A stretch of 48,051 nt of DNA from Chromatiales bacterium (lineage in GTDB: Bacteria; Pseudomonadota; Gammaproteobacteria; SZUA-152). The translations under genes and the position numbers were made by a program. Where the stretch lies: contig JALSGT010000123.1 in NCBI GenBank assembly GCA_026982555.1, forward strand, positions 1 to 48,051, in the 5' to 3' direction. Shown piece after piece: positions 8,585-17,686 of this stretch. The notes under the pieces were generated by a model that was given only the letters and a program-made list of their open reading frames with translations, was not told where the DNA came from and did no database searches. Within the stretch, counting starts at the first letter, position 1, and the number at the start of each line of letters is the position of its first letter.

Positions 8585-10492
8585 TCATCCTGCCTGCTCT
8601 GCTTCCAGCTCTTCCCAGCGCGCAAAACACTGTTCCAGCTCATTGCCCACCCGCTCAAGCTTTGCCAATGTTTTGGCAACCTCGTCTTTATTCTGCTGAT
8701 AAAATTCGGGGGCGGCAATCTGTGCCTGTAAACTGTTTTGCTCTGTTTCCAGTAACTCAAGGCGTGCGGGCAGACCATCCAGTTCCCGTTGCGCTTTGTA
8801 GCTCAGTTTTTTTACTTTGGCTGTTGCTGATTTTTCCTCTGATCCGGGCTTCTCTGTTTTGGTTTTATTTTTTTTAGCCACAACCTGTGAACCAGGCTGT
8901 TGCCGTTGACGCAGCCAGTCATCGTACCCTCCCACGTAATCATTCACTGCGCCCTGTCCTTCAAAGACCAGGGTGCGAGTCACCACGTTGTCGAGAAAGG
9001 CGCGGTCATGACTAACCAGCAATAGCGTTCCCTTGTATTCGCTCAACAGCTCTTCCAGTAATTCCAGGGTTTCCACGTCGAGGTCGTTGGTCGGTTCATC
9101 CATAACCAGCAAATTGGCGGGTTGTGTAAACAGGCGAGCCAGTAACAAACGATTACGCTCTCCCCCGGAGAGTGATGATACCGGTGAGCGTATCCGCTGC
9201 GGCGGAAACAGAAAATCCTGCAAATAACTGATAATGTGTTTTTCACGGCCATTGATGGTAACCGTATCACTGCCGGAGTTGAGATTGTCCATAACCGTTT
9301 TTTTCGGGTCCAGCACGGCGCGCTGCTGATCAAAATACGCGACTTCCAGTTTAGTGCCAAGCTGCACTGTGCCCTGTGTCGGGTCCAGCTCTCCCAGCAA
9401 TAATTTCAGCAATGTGGTTTTACCCGCACCATTGGGGCCGATAATACCAATGCGATCACCACGCTGGATGCGGGTGGAAAAATCACGCACGATAGTCGAG
9501 CCATCGTAACCCACGCTGGCATTTTCCACTTCCACCACCAGCTTGCCGGAGCGTTCGGCATTTTCAAGATTAAGGCTGACTTTACCTTGTACTTTGCGTC
9601 GGTCACTGTATTCACGACGCATGGCTTGCAACGCTCTCACCCGGCCTTCGTTACGGGTACGGCGCGCCTTGATGCCTTGACGTATCCACACTTCCTCCTG
9701 CGCCAGGCGTTTATCAAATTTAGCATTGTGGTCAGCTTCAACGGCCAGTGCTTCTTCTTTCTTTTGCAGATAATTTTTGTAATCGCCAGGCCAGGAGTTA
9801 ATGTTGCCGCGATCCAGTTCCACAATACGTGTAGCCAGTTTTTGCAAAAAGGCGCGATCATGGGTGATAAACAAAACGCTCCCATTCCAGCTCAACAGAA
9901 AATCTTCCAGCCATTGGATACCGGCCAGGTCAAGATGGTTAGTGGGCTCGTCCAGTAACAACAGATCCGGTTCGGTCACCAGTGCCTGCGCCAGCATTAC
10001 CCGGCGTTTCAGTCCACCAGATAATTCCGACAGCAGCTTGTCCGCAGGCAGCTCCAGTCGTGATATCACATCTTCGACTTTTTGTTCCAGACGCCAGCCG
10101 TCTTCGGCTTCCAGTTTGCTTTGTAATTCAGCAAGACGTTCCAGCACGGCCGGTGAGGCATCTTTTTCCAGCGACAAGACCACATGATGATATTCAGCCA
10201 GCAAGCTACCCACGCCTTCCAGTCCGGCGGTAATCACGTCAAATACGGATTGCGTTTGATCTTCGGGTACTTCCTGAGCAAGCCAGGCGATACGGACATT
10301 TTGCTGACGCCACACACTGCCGTCATCAGGGCTGACCGCACCGCGTAGAATCTGCATTAATGTTGATTTACCAGTGCCATTGCGACCCACCAGACACACC
10401 CGTTCACCTGGGTCAATTTGCAGGGCCACTTTGTCGAGCAGGGCAACATGCCCAAAAGCCAGGGAAACATCATCGAATTTAATCAAAGCCAT
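8585..10492 (-). CDS. uup: ABC-F ATPase Uup
   Basis: Soluble ABC-F family ATPase with two nucleotide-binding domains and no membrane segments; 635 aa, the same length as E. coli Uup. The first Walker A is GRNGTGKST (36-44) with signature LSGGLKRR; the second is GPNGAGKTT with signature LSGGERNR. Both Walker B motifs are LLLDEPTNHLD-like. The C-terminal 90 residues form the Lys/Glu-rich coiled coil typical of Uup, which binds DNA. Uup affects precise excision of transposons, branched DNA intermediates and ribosome function. It is the last of three minus-strand genes (GH100, HDOD, uup) separated by 51 and 53 bp, perhaps one transcription unit. Confidence 0.93.
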   Translation of the reverse strand: MALIKFDDVSLAFGHVALLDKVALQIDPGERVCLVGRNGTGKSTLMQILRGAVSPDDGSVWRQQNVRIAWLAQEVPEDQTQSVFDVITAGLEGVGSLLAEYHHVVLSLEKDASPAVLERLAELQSKLEAEDGWRLEQKVEDVISRLELPADKLLSELSGGLKRRVMLAQALVTEPDLLLLDEPTNHLDLAGIQWLEDFLLSWNGSVLFITHDRAFLQKLATRIVELDRGNINSWPGDYKNYLQKKEEALAVEADHNAKFDKRLAQEEVWIRQGIKARRTRNEGRVRALQAMRREYSDRRKVQGKVSLNLENAERSGKLVVEVENASVGYDGSTIVRDFSTRIQRGDRIGIIGPNGAGKTTLLKLLLGELDPTQGTVQLGTKLEVAYFDQQRAVLDPKKTVMDNLNSGSDTVTINGREKHIISYLQDFLFPPQRIRSPVSSLSGGERNRLLLARLFTQPANLLVMDEPTNDLDVETLELLEELLSEYKGTLLLVSHDRAFLDNVVTRTLVFEGQGAVNDYVGGYDDWLRQRQQPGSQVVAKKNKTKTEKPGSEEKSATAKVKKLSYKAQRELDGLPARLELLETEQNSLQAQIAAPEFYQQNKDEVAKTLAKLERVGNELEQCFARWEELEAEQAG

Positions 10493-10545
10493 AGTCAGGA
10501 AACACCAAAACGGAAAGAAGTGAAAAGAGAAAAACAGGTTCGGGA

Positions 10546-11373
10546 TTATCCCGTAAAATCAGAAAAATGCGCCTGAGCCTGTTCACGAATAGCGCCTAAT
10601 GCCCCTTCATCAAGATTTAAAGTCTGCATAAGCTCGTCGATTGATTCAAACAGTGTTTCGGTACAGGCATCACCACCATGCATGTCGAACAATAGCCGAT
10701 GCGCCAATATCAATACCGCACGTTCTTTTTTTAATTCATCATCTGTTTCATTTTCATCGGGTAGCTGATGAAAATGGGTCAATACATTTTCATGGCGTTT
10801 TGGCAACCGGAATTCGTGCAGAGCTTTGGCGGCAATCTGGTCATGAGTAAAACCAAATTCCATTTTTTCCAGTACATCTATAGCAATATTTTCAGCCCGG
10901 GCGCGCATTAACAAGGCCCGGTATTCATCTTCAACATTACAGGCCAGCACGACCATGCCAATGTCATGAATAAGTCCCAGTAATTCCAGGTCATCAGCCA
11001 CTGCCGGACAGCTTTTTTTGGCGATCAGTTTGCACAGTGTGGCAATACCCAGCGAGTGCTGCAAAATAGTTTTTGTGAGTTCGCTTTCTGCGGGACAGGT
11101 TGCTCGCAGGGTGGTCATAACCACGGCACTGCGCACGTTTTTTATGCCAATCATCCGCGTTGCCGCCGGTACATTGCTGATTTCACCACCACGCCGGTAC
11201 AACGGTGAATTAGCATAGCGCAGTAAGGTGCCTGCGAGCACCGGATCCTGCATTATGATGCTATTCACCTCATTCATGTCCGGGTCTTCAGCAGACAGGT
11301 ACGCGAGCACTTTGGCTGCTTGAGGTGATGCTCTGGGAAAGTTCAGTTGATCCGGTTTGATGGGTGATGACAC
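10546..11373 (-). CDS. HDOD-domain signalling protein
   Basis: Stand-alone HDOD protein of 275 aa. The domain begins near residue 10 (FPRASPQAAKVLAYL) and contains MQDPVLAGTLLRYANSPLYRRG, the hallmark of HDOD proteins. It continues with HSLGIATLCKLIA and LLGLIHDIGMVVL, the region related to HD phosphohydrolases but without their full metal-binding set. HDOD proteins act as non-catalytic adaptors in signalling and motility. The start is GTG at 11373. No other domain is fused. Function is unknown beyond the fold; its neighbours (invertase and uup) do not suggest a pathway. Confidence 0.85.
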   Translation of the reverse strand: MSSPIKPDQLNFPRASPQAAKVLAYLSAEDPDMNEVNSIIMQDPVLAGTLLRYANSPLYRRGGEISNVPAATRMIGIKNVRSAVVMTTLRATCPAESELTKTILQHSLGIATLCKLIAKKSCPAVADDLELLGLIHDIGMVVLACNVEDEYRALLMRARAENIAIDVLEKMEFGFTHDQIAAKALHEFRLPKRHENVLTHFHQLPDENETDDELKKERAVLILAHRLLFDMHGGDACTETLFESIDELMQTLNLDEGALGAIREQAQAHFSDFTG

Positions 11374-11398
11374 GATGGCTTCTTTATATTTTTGTTTG

Positions 11399-11426
11399 TT
11401 TTAGAGTCTGTTTTAGAGTCTGTTTT
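11399..11426. repeat. Tandem 12-bp repeat at the GH100 stop
   Basis: TTTTAGAGTCTG occurs twice in tandem (11399-11422), followed by TTTT that runs into the stop codon of the invertase gene. It is a very short tandem duplication of the spacer between the GH100 and HDOD genes. Confidence 0.6.
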
Positions 11427-12801
11427 AAAAATTAATGGATTCAAACACCGCCAAAGCATCCGGGTCTTCCAGGAATTGGTGGCCTAAAATCACTGCGCTG
11501 GCTGACCAGGTCTGTTTCAAATTGGAACGCCGCCCGATCAGGCTGCCGTTCTTCCCATCATAATATTCCGGCCACTGATCATTGCATAATTTTTCCATGG
11601 ATTGCGCCATCACTTTTCGCGCAAGATCATGTCGCCCGGTACGCACGGCAGCACCCACAAATGCCCAGATCAAACACGGCCAGCTGCCACCATTGTGATA
11701 TGACCAGGGCACATTTTTGGGGTCACTTCCTGTGGTGTAACGCCATTTATCACCATCCAGGGCGGGATAAACGATTTTCAATGGCATTTCACCTACCAGT
11801 TCACTCCAGCGCGCATCATACAGGTTCATGATTTTCTCGGCTTGTTTGTCGGTGGTCAGGCCAAACATGATCGCCAGCAGGTTGCCGAATGAAAACAAAC
11901 GGAAATCCATGCGCCCTACACCCAGGTTCCCCACCAGATAACCACTGTTTGGCGGTAACCAGCCATCCATCCAGGGCGGAATGGTTTCGGGGTAAATATT
12001 CAGGTGATTGGCTGCATCTTCACCAAATTCTTCAGATCGAAAACGATGGATTTCGTTCAGACGCTGAGAATCCAACCAATAATAGATCCGCACATAAGAA
12101 CGCAAAGTTTGCATGCGCTTTTTACTGTTAGACAGCAAACGCTCATTTTCCGGCGTGGGCAACAACAGTTCCTGTGCGGTACTTAACATACCATACAACA
12201 GTGCCTGAATTTCCAGTGGATGACCGTATACCCCCATACGCCGGTCAATCATAAACGAGGCATCCGGTACCAGCATGGCGGGCGAGGTTTCAAAGCTTTC
12301 CTTCAAATACAAATCCAGGGTAAAACGCATACTTTCCTGAAATTCTTCACTGTGGGCCAGTGCAACATCACCTGTCACCAGCACATAGCTGCGCAGCAGA
12401 ATCACCCACCACATCGCCGAGTCCACGGGTGCCACCCGGCCAATAGCCAGTTCGCCAAAATCAGCGGTGGGTGTACCCTCCTTATCCTGTTCACCTGGCA
12501 CGCGAAAACTGGCCGGCATCAGGCCCAGCGCACGCTCGTGACCCTCCATAACGGGTTGTTGATGACGCAAGCTAACCACCATTTTCAGGAAGTTACGCAC
12601 AATTTCAGGCTTGCCATCACATAAAAACACCAGTGCGCTGGGCACAAAATCACGCACAAAGCATTCTTCGTAATTCGGCGCAGCAACGCGGTCGTCCAAT
12701 GCGGCGGCAGTGCCCGTTGGCTCACCCTTGTACGACAGCACGGCGCTGTCGAGCAGCGCGTAAGCCGACTTCAGGATATCGTCTGTACTGGTTGCGGTCA
12801 T
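11425..12801 (-). CDS. Alkaline/neutral invertase, glycoside hydrolase family 100
   Basis: Cytoplasmic enzyme of 458 aa that hydrolyses sucrose to glucose and fructose. The family GH100 core is complete: ECFVRDFVPSALVFL near residue 46, FMIDRRMGVYGHPLEIQALLY with the candidate catalytic acid Asp186, a WSYHNGGSWP block near 366, and DQWPEYYDGK with the candidate nucleophile Glu412. These match the catalytic Asp/Glu pair known from Anabaena InvA. No signal peptide is present. GH100 is common in cyanobacteria and plants and found in scattered proteobacteria that make sucrose as an osmolyte. No sucrose synthase or sucrose-phosphate synthase gene is in the window, so its pathway partners lie elsewhere. 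Confidence 0.9.
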   Translation of the reverse strand: MTATSTDDILKSAYALLDSAVLSYKGEPTGTAAALDDRVAAPNYEECFVRDFVPSALVFLCDGKPEIVRNFLKMVVSLRHQQPVMEGHERALGLMPASFRVPGEQDKEGTPTADFGELAIGRVAPVDSAMWWVILLRSYVLVTGDVALAHSEEFQESMRFTLDLYLKESFETSPAMLVPDASFMIDRRMGVYGHPLEIQALLYGMLSTAQELLLPTPENERLLSNSKKRMQTLRSYVRIYYWLDSQRLNEIHRFRSEEFGEDAANHLNIYPETIPPWMDGWLPPNSGYLVGNLGVGRMDFRLFSFGNLLAIMFGLTTDKQAEKIMNLYDARWSELVGEMPLKIVYPALDGDKWRYTTGSDPKNVPWSYHNGGSWPCLIWAFVGAAVRTGRHDLARKVMAQSMEKLCNDQWPEYYDGKNGSLIGRRSNLKQTWSASAVILGHQFLEDPDALAVFESINF

Positions 12802-13059
12802 TGCTTGGCAGATTCCCGGTTAGGTTCAATTATTTCCACTCGCAATCAACATCGTCCGTGCAGGGCAATACTGTACATTCCTGTGACAATACGGTAACTC
12901 AGCCGATCAATTCTGGAAAGCCAGAAAATGCCTGATCATAAAACAGACATATGCGGCCTGGACAAATCAACCCGCAAAGATGCCAAAATGTTGAAAGGGT
13001 TAATACATAGAAAAAAAGAGATTAAAGACGACGCGCTGAAGGACCATCAGCCATGCATT

Positions 13060-13091
13060 AAAAAAAGCGTATGCCCTGAACCCGTCAGGGC
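13060..13091 (-). terminator. Terminator-like hairpin reading leftwards
   Basis: GCCCTGA (13073-13079) and TCAGGGC (13085-13091) form a 7-bp stem with a 5-nt loop. On the minus strand it is followed, after six bases, by seven T (13066-13060). There is no minus-strand protein gene between here and 13657 that would need it. Confidence 0.45.
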
Positions 13092-13251
13092 AAACACTTT
13101 CCCCCCCTCCCTAATCCGGGGTATGCGGCTATATTACCTGCCACACGAAAATGTGCAAAGCCTTTTTTGAGCATTTTAATTGGGTATACGTTCAGATGGC
13201 GCAATTTCATAAATTGCATATGCAAAATTCAGAAACCAAAGACAAGGAAAA

Positions 13252-13292
13252 ACAAAGAAACCGCAACGATGGGGGCGTTGCGGTTTCTTTGT
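13252..13292. repeat. 17-bp perfect hairpin
   Basis: ACAAAGAAACCGCAACG (13252-13268) pairs perfectly with CGTTGCGGTTTCTTTGT (13276-13292) around a 7-nt loop ATGGGGG. On the minus strand it is followed by TTTTCCTT, on the plus strand by CCATTC, so it would work better as a terminator leftwards. It could belong to an unannotated small RNA. Confidence 0.65.
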
Positions 13293-13657
13293 CCATTCTC
13301 TCAGTCTTTCAGTAGCAGTTACATGCGGGGGACATGTGAAACACACATTAACAGCTCATCATTATTTTAAAAAATAATATTTATTGATTCCCTATTTCTT
13401 ATTTGAGATTAAGGCCGTAATCCAACGCCCAATCGAATGTTTGTAAACACGTAAGGCGACAGAACACATCCGACATCAAAATGAACAAAAATGGTATTTT
13501 TTGTCTGCTTTTCCTTGACATTCTTTAATCACCGACCACACTGCACTGAATCCTTACTGATATCAAGTACCTATTGTTGATGGCGAACAGCAAAAGGAGG
13601 TTTAACAACAGCAACTATTACAATGCTGCACCCACTAAAAAACAATGAGGGGGAGGA

Positions 13658-14125
13658 ATGAAGGAAACAGGTTATACCTGTCAACAGGTGATGCACATCA
13701 CCGGACTCAGCCAACGTCAACTCAGTTATTGGCGAAAAACAGGTTTGGTCATACCCAAACAGCGTACTGCCGGTGGGCATGCGCGCTATTCTTTTGCCGA
13801 CTTATTGATACTCAAAACTGCCCGGAAATTGATTGATGCAGGTGTTTCAGTGCAGCGCATCCGCAAAAGTATTACGTCTCTGACTGATTTCCTGCCTTCT
13901 TGTAACATACCACTCACCGAGCTGTCCCTCGTTGCCACAGGTGACATGATTCTGGTACTGCACCAAAAAGCCACTTTCAAGGCGCTCACCGGTCAGGAAT
14001 GGATTTATTCCGTGGCAGAATTGGAGCGCGAGGCAGCTACAAGCCGAGGCATTGTAGAACCGAAGCAAGAAGAACTTTTTACGGCACAGGAAAACACGCA
14101 TAAAAATATAGCCGTTAATCCGTGA
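13658..14125 (+). CDS. MerR-family transcriptional regulator
   Basis: DNA-binding protein of 155 aa. The N-terminus is a MerR winged helix-turn-helix: GYTCQQVMHITGLSQRQLSYW at about residues 5-25, then KTGLVIPKQRTAGGHARYSFADLLIL. The linker helix (KLIDAGVSVQRIRKSI) follows. The C-terminal half has no Cys cluster, so it is not a metal sensor of the usual type. The start at 13658 has a very strong AGGGGGAGG just upstream. The downstream gene lies 137 bp away on the same strand; no other target is obvious. Confidence 0.8.
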   Translation: MKETGYTCQQVMHITGLSQRQLSYWRKTGLVIPKQRTAGGHARYSFADLLILKTARKLIDAGVSVQRIRKSITSLTDFLPSCNIPLTELSLVATGDMILVLHQKATFKALTGQEWIYSVAELEREAATSRGIVEPKQEELFTAQENTHKNIAVNP

Positions 14126-14262
14126 TCGATTGGTCGCGCCATTCATTTGAAGCTGGCTGATGAATGGCTGGATTCCAGGCTCCATACAGGTAGTGGCATA
14201 ATAAACAAACACGTTGATTGGCGTCATCAGGCAATCAAGTCATAATTTAATGGATCTGCACT

Positions 14263-15027
14263 ATGTCAAAAACAACCCCTAATAATGCGTATACTGGAAG
14301 TAGCACGACATTATCAAAACACTGCCTCGCCCAAATCAGCCATTATTTTCTCAGCGAGATTAACGAGCCCCCACCCATCTGGGAAAACACCACAATTATC
14401 CCGGTATTACTGGGCTCAAGAAATGATGACTATATTGCCTATGAATTGAGCCATGCTTTTAATTGCCAAAACCGCAGCAGCATGGTGTTAAAAATTGAGA
14501 GCTGCCTGACAGTTTCCAATGATTTCTCTGTACTGGCAAACAATATAATGCCCACATTAATCACTCACAACGATGACGAAGAAATCAACTTACCGGATTA
14601 TTGTTTAATCCCGGCATCATCACCATCACCCTCACTGATACTAAAAAGCGATTGCTTGCTCATCGCCGTACAAGCCTCATTGAGCGGCGTACGCATTGCC
14701 TATGCGCGATTGGCATTTATAGCCTCACTCAACGCGGATTTTACCATTTATATCATCATACTCGGCGCACAAACCCAGGCGACAGCCAAACGGTTTTTTG
14801 GGTTTTTATACAAAAATGCACAGGCTCTGCTCTCATTAAAATTGAAATGCGGTGGTTATTTATTACACAACAACAATCCTATTGATGGCATGAAAGACCT
14901 CGAAACAGAAAATGAGGAAATTGCGACTGATTTGAACGGCATTGCGAGCAATTTGGTACGTCAAATCTCTCCCCACAGCAAAGAAAGATCAGTCACCCAT
15001 CTCCAGCCAGCCATATTGTCTGGTTAG
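14263..15027 (+). CDS. Unknown protein, possible degenerate ParA/MinD-like fold
   Basis: Protein of 254 aa that I do not recognise. Its middle part has an order of predicted strands and helices like ParA/MinD/FlhG ATPases: a strand-turn TIIPVLLGSRNDDY followed by a helix, then DYCLIPAS, then SDCLLIAVQASLSGVRIAYARLAFIA, which resembles the D-x-x-L-[IV]-V-T...-AY segment of those proteins. The P-loop Lys/Gly pattern is absent, so ATP binding is unlikely if the similarity is real. It follows the MerR gene and its stop overlaps the convergent REC-GGDEF-EAL gene by four bases. Family assignment is inference only. Confidence 0.55.
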   Translation: MSKTTPNNAYTGSSTTLSKHCLAQISHYFLSEINEPPPIWENTTIIPVLLGSRNDDYIAYELSHAFNCQNRSSMVLKIESCLTVSNDFSVLANNIMPTLITHNDDEEINLPDYCLIPASSPSPSLILKSDCLLIAVQASLSGVRIAYARLAFIASLNADFTIYIIILGAQTQATAKRFFGFLYKNAQALLSLKLKCGGYLLHNNNPIDGMKDLETENEEIATDLNGIASNLVRQISPHSKERSVTHLQPAILSG

Positions 15028-16727
15028 CTCGGAACTCTTGACTGCACTGCCAACGGACGAGCAATACAATAACCTTGTACAAAATCGACACCAATCCCGC
15101 GCAGGCTTTCCAGTGTTTTTTCATTTTCAACAAATTCTGCAATGGTGTGCAAACCGGCAACGTGACCAATTTCATTGATTGCCTGCACAATCGCAAAGTT
15201 CATTGGATCAACTTCAATATCACGCACAAATGAGCCATCTATTTTCAGGTAGTCTACGGGCAATGTTTTAAGATAGGAAAAAGAACTCAGCCCGGAACCA
15301 AAATCATCCAATGCAAACTGACAACCGAAACTGCGTACTTCAGTAATAAATTTAACCGCCTCGCTTAAGTTCGATATTGCTGCTGTTTCAGTAATTTCAA
15401 AACATAACAACTCAGGTGGAACATTGTAGTGTGTGATTTGTTGCCGGATATAGGCTGAAAAATCATTATCGCTAAGTGAACCACCCGAAAGATTAATAAA
15501 AAATATACTGTCATTTTTTTCATTTTCTGACAAATTTTCAGCAAGATAAGCGATAGCGGAACGGACCACCCAGCGATCCAGCAAGGGCATGATACCGTAA
15601 CGTTCTGCGGCAGGAATAAAGGCGCCCGGCATAATAATATTATCTTGTTCGTCCAGCATGCGCACCAAAAACTCAGCGCACTGAACCGTACCATTAAAAC
15701 GACTGAGTGAACGCATCTGTTGCTGATGCAATACAAACCGACCATCCTCCAGCGCATCCTTTATACGGGAAACCCATTGCATTTCAGTTTGTCGTCGCAA
15801 CAATTCTGAATCATCATCCTTGTACACATGCACTCGGTCACGCCCCATGTCTTTTGCTGCATAGCAGGCGATGTCAGCAGCACCCAGCACTTCATCAGCA
15901 CCTTGTGCATCTTTAGTAATTTTAGCCATACCAATACTGACACCGATACTGAAACTTTTGTCGCGCCAGACAAAACGAAAATCGCTGACCAGTTCCCGCA
16001 GGTCTTCGGCAATCACCTTTGCCTTGTCCAAGGGACAGTTTTCCAGCAACAGACCGAATTCATCACCACCCAGGCGTGCCAGAATATCATTGCCACGCAC
16101 CTCTTCCCGCAATAACAATGCCAGCTGACTTAACAATTCATCACCCGCCTGATGGCCGCAGGTATCATTGATCACCTTGAATTGGTCCAGGTCCAGATAC
16201 AACAATACATGAGAAAGATTATTGCACTTGGCGGAATCCAGGGCATTGTTAAGATGCCGGTCAAACTCATTGCGATTAACCAGACCGGTCAACTGGTCGT
16301 GATAGGCAAGGTGATGAATCGTCGCTTCCGCAAGCCGATGAGAGCGGCGCATTTCCGCCTCACGCAATTCTCGCTCAATGGCGGGCACAAGACGCTTAAG
16401 ATTGTCTTTCATAATATAATCGTGTGCGCCCATTTTCATTGCGGCCACAGCAATGTCTTCGCCGATACTGCCGGAAACAATAATGATGGGAATATCCGGT
16501 TTATATTCCAGCGCAATCGCAATCGCTTCTTCAGAACTAAAACCGGGAATATTATGATCAGTGACAACGATATCCCAATTTTCATTTTGCAAAGCTAACT
16601 GCATTGACTCACCATCATCAACCCGCAGCACAATCGGTTCGTATTCTGCGCGCTGTAGCTCCCTCTTGAGCAACATGGCATCATTTTCAGAGTCTTCGAC
16701 AAGGAGAACCCGTAGCGATACCGTCAT
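15024..16727 (-). CDS. REC-GGDEF-EAL response regulator (c-di-GMP turnover)
   Basis: Cytoplasmic response regulator of 567 aa. A receiver domain (residues 1-125; phospho-acceptor Asp in VVTDHNIP) is followed by GGDEF and EAL domains. The cyclase motif RLGGDEF is intact. The phosphodiesterase domain has EFL instead of EAL, but retains the other landmarks: FINLSGGS, FEITET, LDDFGSG, LKIDGSF and VQGY. Both activities are therefore possible, one perhaps dominant. I start at ATG 16727, with GGGAG upstream and only two bases after the stop of the receiver gene, so the two are translationally coupled. Its receiver domain is strikingly similar to that of the 687-aa protein at 19241, e.g. GAHDYIMKDNL in both. 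Confidence 0.9.
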   Translation of the reverse strand: MTVSLRVLLVEDSENDAMLLKRELQRAEYEPIVLRVDDGESMQLALQNENWDIVVTDHNIPGFSSEEAIAIALEYKPDIPIIIVSGSIGEDIAVAAMKMGAHDYIMKDNLKRLVPAIERELREAEMRRSHRLAEATIHHLAYHDQLTGLVNRNEFDRHLNNALDSAKCNNLSHVLLYLDLDQFKVINDTCGHQAGDELLSQLALLLREEVRGNDILARLGGDEFGLLLENCPLDKAKVIAEDLRELVSDFRFVWRDKSFSIGVSIGMAKITKDAQGADEVLGAADIACYAAKDMGRDRVHVYKDDDSELLRRQTEMQWVSRIKDALEDGRFVLHQQQMRSLSRFNGTVQCAEFLVRMLDEQDNIIMPGAFIPAAERYGIMPLLDRWVVRSAIAYLAENLSENEKNDSIFFINLSGGSLSDNDFSAYIRQQITHYNVPPELLCFEITETAAISNLSEAVKFITEVRSFGCQFALDDFGSGLSSFSYLKTLPVDYLKIDGSFVRDIEVDPMNFAIVQAINEIGHVAGLHTIAEFVENEKTLESLRGIGVDFVQGYCIARPLAVQSRVPS

Positions 16728-16729
16728 AC

Positions 16730-17179
16730 TCAACTTCTCCCTCGCTTTACAGGTGCTTCATTCAATACCAACCAATACAAACCAAGCTGCTTTACCGCTT
16801 CAATAAATTGATTGAAATCCACTGGCTTACGGGTATAACTATTGGCTCCGTTTTCATAACTGGCGATAACATCCATTTCTTCGCTGGAGGTGGTGAGAAT
16901 CACCACGGGTTGCAGCATCGTGCGTTTGTCCGCTCGTAAACGTTTAAGCACTTCAAGCCCGTTGATTTTTGGCAATTGCAAGTCCAGTAAAATTACCTGG
17001 GGCTGAATATTGGTGTCACGCCCCTCATATTTCCCAGTACCAAACAAGTATTCCAGCGCTTCTTCGCCATCATGCGCCACAACCACTTCATTAAGAATAT
17101 TATTTTTTTTCAAGGCCCGCAGAGTCAGCGCCTCATCGTCCGGGTTATCTTCAACTAATAAAATAACGTTATCCGACAT
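16730..17179 (-). CDS. Stand-alone receiver protein (Rcp1-type response regulator)
   Basis: CheY-like single-domain response regulator of 149 aa. It opens with VILLVEDNPDDEALTLRALKK, the pattern of phytochrome-associated Rcp1-type regulators. It carries the phospho-acceptor Asp in VILLDLQLP, the conserved Thr in VVILTTSS, and the Lys in NSYTRKPVDF. I start at ATG 17179, which has AAGGGG upstream. It has no output domain, so it probably shuttles phosphate. The likely partners are the kinase at 17687 and the downstream REC-GGDEF-EAL protein, whose gene begins two bases after this stop. Confidence 0.9.
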   Translation of the reverse strand: MSDNVILLVEDNPDDEALTLRALKKNNILNEVVVAHDGEEALEYLFGTGKYEGRDTNIQPQVILLDLQLPKINGLEVLKRLRADKRTMLQPVVILTTSSEEMDVIASYENGANSYTRKPVDFNQFIEAVKQLGLYWLVLNEAPVKRGRS

Positions 17180-17686
17180 CCATTTCCCCTTTATGTCTTT
17201 CGCTTTATTGTCGTTCCTGCCCAAAAAGCAAAAGCTCTCCCTCTAATCTAGTCGATACAGGGTTATTTTCCAGCTATACATGAGCAGTAAAATACCAGCC
17301 CGCGCACCCCCTAAAACCACAAACATTACATTGAAATAGCGGTTTTTTCTAATATATCCAATCAATACAATGTTATAACACAACATTTAAAGGCTATTCT
17401 GATAACCTAAAATAGAATACCGAATTAATGCTATGCACAGCATACCCCAGCTCTGTAAACATTCCATTTTTATATGTATACATTCTGAAATATATGTATT
17501 TCGCAAAATCCATAATAAAATCAGACACACAACAAAGTGATGCCAACCTGTTTCTTTTGCTATTCAATAAATATACCCATAGCGATTACTGATTGAGCTT
17601 CACTCAGCAATCGCTATGGGTATATTTCACTCTGACTATTATCTTTATTCGTACATAATACTTTATCTATACGATTATTTGCGCAG
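17180..17686. other. 507-bp intergenic region between receiver and kinase genes
   Basis: AT-rich, no gene visible. It must carry the promoter of the receiver/REC-GGDEF-EAL pair and holds a long hairpin (17569-17627) downstream of the kinase gene. A 10-bp palindrome ATGTATACAT lies near 17475. Confidence 0.55.
17569..17627. terminator. 24-bp hairpin after the kinase gene
   Basis: The arms AAATATACCCATAGCGATT...CTGA (17569-17592) and the complementary 17604-17627 pair over 24 positions with one mismatch, loop 11 nt. It begins 60 bp after the kinase stop on the minus strand. The end of the stem is A/T-rich but there is no pure T-run, so it could also be an mRNA-stabilising structure. Confidence 0.6.

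Larger units (their letters stand above)
12802..13657. other. 856-bp intergenic region with strong hairpins
   Basis: Gap between the divergent invertase and MerR genes. Frames near 12928-13170 and 13167-13370 are not supported by ribosome binding sites or protein-like sequence. The region holds two hairpins (13073-13091 and 13252-13292), a small dyad GCAATTT-CAT-AAATTGC at 13201-13217, and a TTGACA box at 13515-13520 with only a weak -10 near 13537. A perfect AAGGAGG at 13594-13600 has no start codon at a usable distance. Confidence 0.55.

Noticed and set aside
12928..13370. Two short plus-strand frames (80 and 67 aa)
   Set aside because: They run through hairpins and lack start signals; composition is not protein-like.
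13594..13600. Perfect AAGGAGG ribosome binding site
   Set aside because: No start codon within a usable distance; the MerR gene has its own site 50 bases later.
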